The notes beneath the pieces are model-generated. The model saw only the letters and a list, made by a program, of their open reading frames with translations. It was not told where the DNA came from and did not search any database. This document shows positions 50,611 through 61,810 of a stretch of DNA of 64,000 nucleotides, one piece after another. The stretch is taken from positions 25,419,016 to 25,483,015 of the forward strand of contig NC_052475.1 in assembly GCF_009730915.1 (NCBI RefSeq), read 5' to 3'. The position numbers were made by a program, and so were the translations under genes. Within the stretch, counting starts at the first letter, position 1; the number at the start of each line of letters is the position of its first letter. This stretch comes from Dioscorea cayenensis subsp. rotundata. Taxonomy: Eukaryota > Streptophyta > Magnoliopsida > Dioscoreales > Dioscoreaceae.

Positions 50611-51988
50611 TTTTGTCTTTACTGAGGCATTTACCTATTTGATTCTGATTTTTATTTCTTTTAATTTGACTTTGTATTCTGTTTATATAAGAATGTTTCT
50701 TGCAATTTTGAAACGGCATTGTCTGAAATTTCATCTCATTTGACCTTTAATGGCTTTATAGCACTAGTTTCTTTTTCTGGCAATTCAATAATCTTGTGGC
50801 GAAGATGTTGTTATTGCCCTTAAGTTATTCATGCTGCAGCAATTAGGATTAATATTAAAATCAATTCATTTGTAGCTATGGTTCATTTGCCAACTTGAGA
50901 AACATGTTCCACGTAATCAATTCATTTGTAGCTATGGTTCATTATGGAATATGCTGAATCTTAATCATCCTGGAAATCCATTTTCTTAAATATTGTTTTC
51001 CATATATCTGGTTTTTAGGACTTACTATGGTTGGTGGTTGCTGTATGTAATTTTTTTTAACCAAAAATATCTTGTCATTTATCCAGCATACAATACACAT
51101 CCTTACTGTCAATTTTATAGCCGTTATTTACTTAAACGAGATCAATGTGCATACTCTATGAAGCAATGAGCTGATTATACTGATAAGTATTCATAGTATC
51201 TTATGCTTTTGTTCTAAACTGATGGTTTCTTTGATATGGGTAAAATTCATGTGAACCGGGTAAAAGATCTATGCTTAAACATTCTGAGGCTTGAAGATAA
51301 TACTTAATGAGCCTTTTTAGACTTTTCAACCCTCCACGTTTCGTAATTGATATCCGAAACAAGATTAAGAGTTTGTATTGAAATTGAAAGAGTTAAATGA
51401 TGTTAAGTTCTGTTTCATAGGATTATGTTATCAATCAATTAAATTTGACGAAGGATAATTGCCAAAAGGAAAGCTACCTTGTGAGCTGACAATTTGACAA
51501 TTTATTTGCTGTCATATATGTTTTTTAATCATTAACAATGGAAAATTGAGCTGAAAAGAATTCTAGCTCTGATGTATCCCCAGACAAGTATATGTTGTCA
51601 AGAGGTAGATGCTATCCACCTCATTTAATATCCTATACTGTGCATCAAAGAAACATAATTTTGCGACCATTAGGGTGGTTGACAATAAGGTCATATTTGA
51701 TAGCCTAAAATGGGCTGGAATGGAATCCCCATCCTAGCTTCCAATTTCCATTCACGCAGCTTGGTTGTCCATTAACAAGGGAGAGTGGACATTCCAAGAT
51801 CTTTCAAAAGTGAGAATGAGCATTTCCTTTGTCGAGATGAGGAATGCCCATGTCCAGCATACATTATGTGGTTGTTGGTTACCTGTAAGTAGTTGTAATA
51901 TAACTAGTTTTACATGTAAAATGTTGTTCGGTTTGCTGTGAAATGAGTTTTACATGTAAAAAGTTTTATAGTTCGGGATACTTTCGCA

Positions 51989-52022
51989 GCATTTCAACTT
52001 ACATGGCTGTAAGTTGAAATGC
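51989..52022. repeat. Perfect 15-bp inverted repeat with 4-base loop
   Basis: Arms 51989-52003 (gcatttcaacttaca) and 52008-52022 (tgtaagttgaaatgc) are exact complements around TGGC. Other sub-repeats lie just upstream (two copies of gttttacatgtaaaa between 51908 and 51964). It may be the centre or end of an old DNA transposon. Confidence 0.85.
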
Positions 52023-52469
52023 AACAAAGCATTTGGGTTAAAATCACTATTCTCCACCCTCCACAGGAAGCTTCCATGGTGATCCATTGTTAACATAATT
52101 AAACATATAGTTATTTATATTTTATTTACTTTAATATTGTATTTTAAAAATACCAATGTTTAGTTAATTTTAATTACAAAAAATATTTTTTAGGCATAAA
52201 ATTAAAGAATATTACATATTTCTAACTTAATAAATGATCATTAAATCAATTGTAATTAATTATTTATTTTACATTAGTGCTAATGGTTGATAGTAAGAAT
52301 TAAATCAATTAATTTTTTTAAGCATCAAATTAAAGGATATTATATATTTTTTTTTAAATTTAATAAATGGCTGTTAAATTAATTAATTAATTAATTTTCT
52401 TATATTAGTGTTGACACCAATGATAGATAGTTAAAGTTAAATTAAATAATTCATTTTAAGTAAAAAATT

Positions 52470-52759
52470 GGTTTAATTGCTATACAAGTCTCTGTAATTG
52501 TGTACTTTCTGCCCTTTTAGTCCTTGCAATATTTTTAGGCACAATTAAGTCTTTTATATTTAGTCGAGTTGGATCATTCTAGTCCGTGTTGTAGATAGGC
52601 AAGTGTAAATTGCAAGGACTTAATTGTACTTAAAAATATTGCCATGGACTAGAACGACCCAACTGGACCAAATATCAGGACTTAATTGTACTTAAAAATA
52701 TTAAAAGGACTAAAAAGTAGAAAGTACACAATTATAGGGACCTGTACGGCAATTAAACC
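52470..52759. mobile_element. MITE with 9-bp target duplication (Mutator-like)
   Basis: A 290-bp non-coding element. The left end is GGTTTAATTGC and the right end is its exact complement GCAATTAAACC. The terminal inverted repeats continue imperfectly for about 55 bases (taattgtgtactttctgcc against the complement of the right arm). TAAAAAATT flanks it on both sides (52461-52469 and 52760-52768). A 9-bp target duplication and long terminal repeats are typical of Mutator-like elements. An internal repeat, gacttaattgtacttaaaaatatt, occurs twice. Confidence 0.88.
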
Positions 52760-55700
52760 TAAAAAATTAAAGTATATTACATAATTAAAGAATTTTATGA
52801 ATAATATTAAATAACTAGTGTTAATGATAGTTAATGGGGTAATCTTACCATTCCATTTGCAATGGTGATCATATCCCTTAAATTTCCATCAAATGAAACA
52901 ATGAAAAAGTAAATACAACATTTTCAATTGCAGCAAACCAACCAATAATGATGTAATTTGAAATATAATATTTTCACTTACTGTGATTTCACTTGCAATA
53001 AACCTAACAACCCCTATATGCACTTGGATATAAATCCCTTGAAAATTTTGAGTTACATTTTATCCTATTAAATCTATATAACAAATGCCCTTTAAAATTT
53101 GGATTTACTTGGATTAATTTATGCTATAAAAATAACATTATTACAAAGAACCCTAAATTTTCTCATATTTAGGTTCAGGCTTTTTGACTAAACTGATAAT
53201 ATATATATATATATATATATATATAACCCTTCTAAAGTTGAGTTATGTATAACTTATTTTGCATCGTTATTCTTCTAAACTAAAAAATATTTTATGTATT
53301 ATAATTATGATATGAATTTGCATATGTAGTTCTGAAATTAATAGTTACAGATACATACCCCTTTTAACCCATATATTGGTATTTATGTTGGCATAAACAC
53401 TTGTGCTACATATATATATACACCCTTTTAGAGTTTGGAAGTTTATGTATGCCTTTAGTAATATATTTTTTTGCTATTCAATGGTTAAACTAAGTAATAG
53501 GAAGTCTAATAATCCAGAGTTGCTATGATAATAATTTTATAATCTATATTTAAAATATGAATTAATAAATTTAATTTTTTTATTTTACACATTCCATTTG
53601 TTTGATGATTTATAACCCAATTATGAGAATGGGAAGAAGTTGGTCACTCATGCATTTGCACGCAAATTATTGTCATTCAGATTCTATTCCAATGCCAATT
53701 TAGTTCTAACTTCAATCCATTTCAGACTGCTATATATCAGCTAGCAGTTGAGGTATGCCTTAATAAAATGAAATGGGATGATATGCTTATCTTCAAGCTG
53801 TCATGCATGGGTTTTAACCATTCAAACTAGAATAAGAACAGCTGAAAAGAGCTTCAACTTCAAGAAAATCAATTAAATAGCTTTTTTACTGATAGGGAGT
53901 ATGTCGTTGCAAGTAGAAAATTTAAATAATGTATATAAATTTAGTCATTCAAACTTCAACACAATATGTTATACTTATTGCGAAAATGTTTTGTACTACC
54001 TATATAAAACCCTTTCAAGGGCATCATTGTCTGGAATACTCAATTGGACGTTGCTCCAGTGTAAAAATCCTTTTCAGTTCAGCTCTGTGATACATGTGTG
54101 TGTCTGTATTTGTTAATCAATGAATTTTTTAACTTGATCTGTCCTGTTCATTTTCTTGGGCATGTTATTCTTAGATTTGACAAGTTGTTCTGGTATTCTG
54201 TTACTGTTTAGAATTTAAATTTATTTATTTTTATTTTCTAGCAGATAGATAGGCTAGTAAGTGTAGTTGCAATTTCAAATAACACGAAAAACTTAGTATG
54301 CTGAAGTGGTAGCTTACATTTGGAAGTCTAGTTGTCTTTGCTTTAACACAGGTTTCTTTTACTTCCAGCTTGTTTACTGGTAATCAGTGTGGAAGTCCTT
54401 TTCTGTATGGGGGGAAATAGTGGGAAAATTGTGCACAGATGATGGAAGTTCTAACTGCTTAAATGCGCTGCCTAGTGACCTAGGAAGCACAATCTTCATC
54501 AAAGGATTCTAGAATAGAATTAACTTTTAGGATATTGTTCCTGAGTTCTTAACTAATGTGAACAAGAGTGTTAACAAAAGCTACTAGATGAAGAAACTGA
54601 AATACAAAAGGTGTTTCAAAGCTGAAATTAGCCCACCTAAATTTTAAAATAATGCATGATCATGAGATTAGCTGACATATGTTAGAATGATCATGAAAGT
54701 ATTAATTCCAACACAAGTGAAGTATTAGAAACTACAAACTTTGCTTTGATTACTTTGACTTTATTGAATTGAGTTCATAACATCACTTGTTTAATCACTT
54801 CACTTGGATTTGGTCATTTCGATTAATTGATTTTTGTTTATTTGATTATTTAACTTGTTTTATAACTTGAGTTTGGAAATTTTGATTGTTATTAGGTTGG
54901 ATTGATCATGGTTAATAACTTGGGTTTGATCTCATACTGGATTGGGATGCTTTATGACACTAGAGATTTACTTAGATATTGGACTTCACTAGATGTTGTT
55001 TGGTCTAACTAAAACAATTAGAACTAATTTGTTTTGTTGAATACTAAGTAGGGAATTGGTAGGCGCCTTCTAAGTGGTCACCTATGAAACTGGTTGAAAG
55101 CCACCTAGTAATCCAGATGGACCATTGGATGTTCAGTGACTTAGTGGCCATTGATCAAAGGTCTCGCCCATGTATGAAACAACCTAGGTGTCTAGGCTTG
55201 TGTGGTCAACAGCATTGCATAAGTTTTTATTAACTGATGGTGGCATGGTAATCTGTTGCTCTACAATGTAATGGATGCCTCCGGGGGAGACCTTTGATAC
55301 CTCCGTTGCAGTTTTGTCCTTCTTGTTTCTCTCCTGACAGTATCCTATTGAGGTTCAGGGAAAAGGCATACATCTGATTATAATTGTCTGAAAAACAAAT
55401 TGTATTTATATGTTTGGACTGCTTTTTGTAGAGTAGACTAAATTTTTTTATTACTATTCCTTTAAGGAAATTATTTAGTTAGGGACTTTGGAAAATCAGG
55501 TTACATGTAGGGTATTTCCTGTTTCTTTACATCTTTCTGTTAAAAGTGATTTTTCTCTATTTTTCAGGAAAATAAAGAGTTTTCTGCAGTGCCACAGTGG
55601 CCAAGTACACCATAATGAAGCCGTAAGTTTATCCCTAGAATGCGGATTTATATTTGTGCCCATTTCCCTAGGATGCCACCAGTGAGTTCGCAGATTGCAT

Positions 55701-56913
55701 TGATTTGCTTGATCCAGCAGCAGCTTATGCTGTCATCAGGTGACTGAGGCCAAAATGGTGGTAATGCGTAGGAGATCCTTCTTTTCTTTCAATTAAGTGG
55801 AAAGCAATTCAACCTGATTCACTTTTGTCCATTTTTAAAATTAAAGACTCAAGTCTGACGAATTTTCTAGTCATTTCTATTCTTGGGTGGAGAAATTAGG
55901 AGAAATGGTTGTATAAATGTAGAATTCCTGATTATTAAATTGAAGAATGTTGTCATTTTAGTTTGACACTCCCAAACTAACCGGTTGATGTTGACAAAAT
56001 TCCAATGCTATTAATGTAAAACAAATTTTTTTTAGCTTATACTAAAAGGCTCTAGACCTGATGTTTTACTTTGATTCTTAATTAGTATGTTTTGTTTGTG
56101 AATTTTAACCATGTGGAGATCTTAGAACTGGTGCCAGCTATGAGCAATGGCCAGCCACACTGACTTGGAAATAGATGATGGTAATATGAAAAAAAGGCTC
56201 TTCAGTCAATGGTTATTCGTCTCTGAATGGAGAGGCTGAAAGAGTGGAAGATGAGGATGCGGAGATGTAAGTGTATATTGCCGAGGATGATATACAAGTT
56301 TTTGTACTAAGAATTGCATTAACTTATAAATCTATGTATTTGCTTCTCACCTTTCAATAGCTTTTGTTGGTATGTAATCCTTGAACATCAATTACAGAGG
56401 TTGTTTAATAAATTTTTTTTATGTTTTCATTCCGGGGGGTTTTAAGAGCTTTTCCATCTTATGTTTTGTACATTATTTGCAAAATTTGCTTAGTGGTAGC
56501 TTCAACTTATCTGGTTCTGTAATTTTATTATATTATAGTGATGAATGCTCAATAAGTTGTGGAATTGGAACATATGATACAAGCAGTTGGTGGTATTTTT
56601 CTGCATCTCAATCTTGAATATATTTGATGCAAGGATTATTAATACCTGGAGCATGCAATCTGATGCCTTGAGACTATTGGTTCGCCACATCATTTTATAG
56701 TTGTCTCTCAATTTGTTGTATCGGCATTGATATGCTTTTTAACATTTAATGGTCTGGAATTAAGTACACAGTTTTACCTATGCAATTGTATTACATGACT
56801 CATGCTGAATATAGTCATAGCATCAATTTGAAGATGTCTTCTGATTGCATTCAGTAAGCACAAGTTCTCTGACTTTTCTGGTGTTTCAAAGGTTAACATT
56901 CTATTGTCTAGTA

Positions 56914-57141
56914 CCTTTTTTTTTACAAGAGGAGCAGGGGACCCGCTAGAATCGTCAGGGGCGTGCACAAGCCTCGGTGGAGCAGGGGCTCGTGCACATG
57001 TGGCCGCTGGGACCACCCACACACAACCACTGCTCACATCTCCCAGAAATGTGCCCTCGGTCGAGAATCAAACTCTTGCCATTCGGCAAGAGTCCTATCG
57101 GGGACCCATGTACCAATAGACCGTGTAATCGTTGGCATTGC
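56914..57141 (-). mobile_element. tRNA-derived SINE, minus strand
   Basis: Read on the minus strand it has a pol III A-box-like TGGTACATGGG (57115-57105), a B-box-like AGTTTGATTCT (57074-57064) about 40 bases downstream, a GC-rich body and an A9 tail (T-run at 56916-56924). CTAGTA flanks both ends (56908-56913 and 57142-57147), consistent with a short target duplication. Its GC content contrasts with the AT-rich surroundings. The family is not identified. Confidence 0.7.
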
Positions 57142-58242
57142 CTAGTAGTTGTTGCCTTAATCTTCATTTCTGTATCTCTTCATTTGCTCTTTGTTTGCAG
57201 AAACTGAATTCTTCTGATTTCTTATGCTCAATTCTCCCAGTCTCATTCTGCAGCAAATTCTCACATTTTAAAGGTAAACTATTTTGCCCTTATTTCAGTT
57301 GATTACTGTCCCAGATTAGCTATGTGTGAAAACAATCATCTGAATGATTGATAGTCTGGTATTTCAAGCTTGGAAATAGGAGAAGTTTTTTAATTTTATA
57401 CCTTTTTTTGTTATCTGACGCCTTTCAAACATGATTTTTTGCCACTTATTAACTGATAGAATTGAAATTTAGTCATTGTTTGCTTTATCACAAGTAAATA
57501 TTTTAATGGTGTTAGGTGATTTTTATGGTAGTAACTTTTATTGCAATGGTTATGTCTTTCCATATCTTTTTAAGATAAACTCTTATTACAAATAGCTATG
57601 CACTTCTAATCAAGGTCACCTTGTAACTTTGTTTGATTAATAAAACATCTAATAAATACTTACAATAAGCAAACCATCACAACAAGCACGAGGAAGAATA
57701 AGATTTACAAATATATATATATATATATATATAAGTAATTTGTGAGATACTCAACATCACATCTTTTATTTTCTTATGTTTTTTTATAACTTCATATAGA
57801 AGGTTTAGTGTACAAGTTAGCTGTCAGCAATAAAGTAGAACACTAAGCTTAAAAGGATGACCTAATTAAGTCTAATTTTTTATTTCTTCTGAAGGCCATG
57901 TTCCTGCCAAATAAATCAGCAAGTGAATGATTTGCTTTATCATTGCAACGTACACTGCCTAGAATGATTAACCAAATATATTTCACTTTTGATTTTTGGG
58001 GATTGATGGTAAGAGCCATCTTTTGATAAAGCAAACTAATACAGTAATACTTCCATCAAAGTTAGAGAAACCAAGAAGAGGAGCAGGGGAAGAGAAACCT
58101 CACAAGATCTTGTTAATGATGGACCATCATTTACAGTATAAAGACAAATCATACACAGACATGACTCCCAACCATCATTTAACTAAACTTTTGCATTCTG
58201 TGCACACAATTCATTTGATCATAACTGCTTGTAGCTTGCTAG

Positions 58243-58719
58243 TTATTGACTGAACAGAAAAAGAGGCAGAACCAGCCATGAAAACAGTTTCAAAAGGCAA
58301 GAAACAGACAATGCTGAAGTCCATGCGTCGGAGGTATAGAAATAGTAATAAGGATTTGAGGGTGCTCCTTTCTGCCCCCCAATTGGTGGTGGTGGAGCAG
58401 AGGTGATTATCAAGTAATTGAAAGGAGGAGGAGGTGCAGACTTTGTAGTTTTTGGCGGTGAAACAGGTGGTGGCGGATGATGACCTACATAAATTTGTGA
58501 TGGTGGTGGCGGTGTAGATGACAAAGGCGGTGATGGTGTAGATGACAAAGGTGGAGGTGATGGTGGTGAGCACAACGCCGGGCATGTCGCGCACTCACTG
58601 ATGCACAGCAATCCATCATCAGTTACTCTAGTAACCATCTTTGATTTATCAGCTGCTCTTGCTCTTGTGATAACCAGGAAGGCAACAACTGCATTGATGA
58701 AGGGTCGGAAACCCACCAT
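58243..58719 (-). CDS. Small secreted proline-rich (extensin-like) protein, likely GPI-anchored
   Basis: A 158-residue single-exon protein, probably of the cell wall or outer plasma membrane. The start is the ATG at 58719; the frame runs a little further upstream without another ATG. Residues 1-22 look like a signal peptide (MVGFRPFINAVVAFLVITRARA, cut before ADKSK, shown here only as its parts: hydrophobic core INAVVAFLVI). A Cys cluster CISECATCPALC follows, then Pro runs (SPPPL, TPPPPS, HPPPPVSPP, SAPPPP) and the tyrosine-rich NPYYYFY. The last ~20 residues are hydrophobic (LLKLFSWLVLPLFLF), as in a GPI-anchor signal or membrane tail. This layout occurs in small plant proline-rich proteins; their molecular role is not settled. 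Ser-Pro-Pro-Pro runs are hydroxyproline glycosylation candidates. Confidence 0.78.
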   Translation of the reverse strand: MVGFRPFINAVVAFLVITRARAADKSKMVTRVTDDGLLCISECATCPALCSPPSPPPLSSTPSPPLSSTPPPPSQIYVGHHPPPPVSPPKTTKSAPPPPFNYLIITSAPPPPIGGQKGAPSNPYYYFYTSDAWTSALSVSCLLKLFSWLVLPLFLFSQ

Positions 58720-58796
58720 GGCTAACAAGCACTTGTTGTTGTTGTTGTAGTTGCCTCTGTAAATTTGGAACTTCTGAAAGTTGAATGTGTTTGTGG

Positions 58797-58804
58797 ATTT
58801 TATA
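58797..58804 (-). promoter_or_regulatory. TATA box of the proline-rich protein gene
   Basis: On the minus strand TATAAAAT lies about 80 bases before the ATG at 58719, a normal spacing for a short leader. Confidence 0.55.
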
Positions 58805-61800
58805 GGTGCAAAGTGGCAATGTATATATTCCAGAATTGAAAGACAAGATTTAGCTTTTAGTGGGCAAAAGAATAGGAAAAAGTGAGGAGTGAGGTTGAAT
58901 TTTGCTGTAAAGGATTTCTGGGTTGTGGGATTCCTTGCTAAAGGCTTTGTTTAGGAGATTCTTTCTTTCAAAGTGGTTTTGTTTCAGTGGTTCATTAGTA
59001 AAGAAAAATGATATCTATCTATCTATTAAGGCATCTGATTCTTATCTACTCTTTCTGTGGGTTTGGAATTTTGGTGATTGGATGAATTTTATTGGCAAGG
59101 ACTATACTTTGGCTTCAGAGTAGCCCAAGGAATAATTAAAAAAAAAAAAAGAATGAATGGATGTGTTGTATGGTTTCGGATTTAAATGTTAATGTAAAGT
59201 CTTATTATTATTTAGATCATGGAGATTGTCATATGATGTTTGTTTGTTTGTTTGTTTGTTTTTGGGTGTGTGCATTTATCTTGATTTTTCAAGTACTAGA
59301 AAATTTTGATGAGTTTAAAGAAACTTTGAGGATGTATTATTTTGTATCTTGGATATAAAACAATATCAAGGATGAGTATTGCATCATCAATTACATCAAA
59401 TTGCTGGTCAAGAAATCTGAGAGACCAATATGTACAATCTTTTGTCTTGAATGTCTCATTCAACCTTCTTGTATGGTCTAGACAAATGCGCGTGACATCA
59501 TTTATATCCTAGACGTTGTCTAATCACAATATAAATTTGATTATGAACTATAAAAGTAAATATGTTATAAATTAATAAGAAAATTAATAAATAGGTATTT
59601 GCAGAAAAAAAATAATTATAAAAATATTATACACTGAGCAATGATATTAAACACATAAAAAACAGACAGATTATCTCTGCATCTTTACAGTAAAAAAGTT
59701 GATATTTTATTTCTCTCCTAAATCAAAAATTGAGTAAGAGTTGATGTCATTTCTCTCACAAACCAAAAATTGAGGATGTCCAATCCCTCCCGATTCATAT
59801 TTATGGAAAAACAAGAAAAGATAATCATCTTTCACATATGAGTAATTAAAAAAAATAATAAATAATAAAAAAACTTTCTATATAAAGTCTATGCTGACTC
59901 AAGATATCATCTTTAAATATTGGTTGATCTATTCGTGGGAAAATCTTTTATTTTTGTATTTTTTTTGTTTGCTAAACCATTTTTTCAAGGTGATGTCAGG
60001 TTATTAATAAATACTTTTCAATAATTAGAATTAATTATTTCAATTAAATCAAAATTACTTATCAATAAAAAACAACTCCCTTAAACACCAATTTAACGGA
60101 TCAAATGGTGCTTATATATACTAAGACGATATGAGATGTTTATAATTTTGATTTAAAAATAAGATTTTTGTTTTTTTATTAACCATGTAGACACCCACAC
60201 ACAAACCACAAACTCACACACGTCCCTACAAAAAATACAATCCTAAAGTTAATTGAAGATGGCATTTACCATGAGTATGAGAGAGACAAAGAAGAAAACA
60301 AACTAATTAAAAAAATAATAATAAGATCACCACAAATTCATAAGTATTTACATGATAACAAATCAAGGATTAGAGTTTGAGACTCATAAGCTTATTAATT
60401 TTTTTTTAAATAATGTGAATAAGCTACTAATCTCAACTAATGTTATGAAAGAGATTTAATCTTTCACTCTCTCACTTAATAAGATTAAGAGTTACCATCA
60501 TGGTAATGTCAAAGTAGTCATGTCTATCAACTTCATTTGAGTGCAACGGTAAAACATGAGCCATATTTTCCAATGCTTCTAATGACCTTGATAATCAAGT
60601 AACCAACTAGTATTTTTTTTATATAATAAAATATGATAAAGATGATTTTTTTTTTTTTGAAGAAAAAAAGACTAGAGTATCACCTGCAATGGCATAACAA
60701 GGAAAAAGTGATAGTGACTCAAAAATTAATAATTACATTTTGAAAACTATGTCGGTAATTACATGACATGATATGCTTTACTCCTGCTGCTCATCATCCT
60801 CCATTCAAAATGAATTTTATTTCCATGTGATCCCTTTTTTCCTTTATTCTTTATTTTCATGTTTTTCTTTTGCAACGATATCATCGTCATGTAGTAATTA
60901 GAGTTTTTGTTTTTGTTTGTCTATTTTGATAATAATATCTATTTTTATTTTTAATTTATTGAATTATTCTCACTAGTTTATCTGTTTATGAAGCTGGAGT
61001 TCAAATGAAGGGGGAAAAAAAGTCATAAGCGTAAGAGGAAAGCTCTTTCTAAATGAAGTGATGATTAAAATGCATTACTCAATGCATTTATTGGTGAATA
61101 TTTGAGCAATAATATGAATAAAAAAAAAGTAAGCATTGAATTGACTAACTGTCCGTTAAAAAAATAAAGTAATAACTTTATCAAATTGGTTTCCCAAATG
61201 GTTTACAAATCATCTTAATCAAGTTAAAATATGTCGTTGTAAATTATGGCTAAGTGCTCTCTATTAGGTAAGAATAATATTAAACAGGAAAAAGTTCTTT
61301 TTTATCGGTTTATGTATATATACATATGTATATTTATTTTGAAGGCTGTTTTCTAGAAAATAATAATATTCATTAATAAAAAGTTCGAATATTGTTATTA
61401 GTTTTCAGTTACTATTATGATTATGTTCCTAAGAATCCAGTCATGAATGCTCCAATAATTGACATGCCAAATGACCGGCTGCAATTAACACATTATATAT
61501 ATATATATATATATATATTTATTCCAACTTTTCCATTAATTTTTCTCACAAATAAACAAACAAACAAATAATAATAATAATAATAATAATAACAATAATA
61601 ATAAAAATGATAAAGTGACGTAAAGAAGTCCTAATTTTTCTAAATAAACACCAGATCTAACTTATTACAATAACCAGAGTCTCCTTCATCTTCTCCAGTT
61701 TTCACTAATCTAATAACCCTAAAAATCACATTTTTATTTATTTATTTATTTATTTTTCTTTTTATTATTTTTATTTTCCAAGCATCACTGTCTTCTTCTT

Positions 61801-61810
61801 CTTCTCGTCC
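58805..61810. other. AT-rich intergenic region
   Basis: No gene is supported. It contains a (TTTG)n run at about 59239-59262, (AT)n at about 61493-61518, (AAT)n at 61567-61603 and (TTTA)n at 61731-61756, the last two just before the DUF593 gene. It probably includes the promoters of both flanking genes, which point away from each other. Confidence 0.6.

Larger units (their letters stand above)
50611..58242. other. Gene-free intergenic region rich in small elements
   Basis: I see no gene between the ATX stop codon and the proline-rich gene. Part of the start is ATX 3' UTR. The region holds a perfect hairpin (51989), a MITE (52470), a SINE (56914), (AT)n runs at about 50151-50171, 53201-53224 and 57715-57733, and AT-rich filler. 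An exon-like stretch at 55569-55621 (acceptor ttttcag, donor gtaag) has no recognisable protein. Confidence 0.6.

Noticed and set aside
55488-55685. Exon-like block with acceptor and donor after the ATX gene
   Set aside because: The frames give no recognisable protein and it is 5 kb past the ATX stop codon; at most a 3' UTR exon.
58211-58594. 127-codon minus-strand frame overlapping the proline-rich gene
   Set aside because: Out-of-frame shadow, Thr/Ile-rich from reading Pro codons off-frame.
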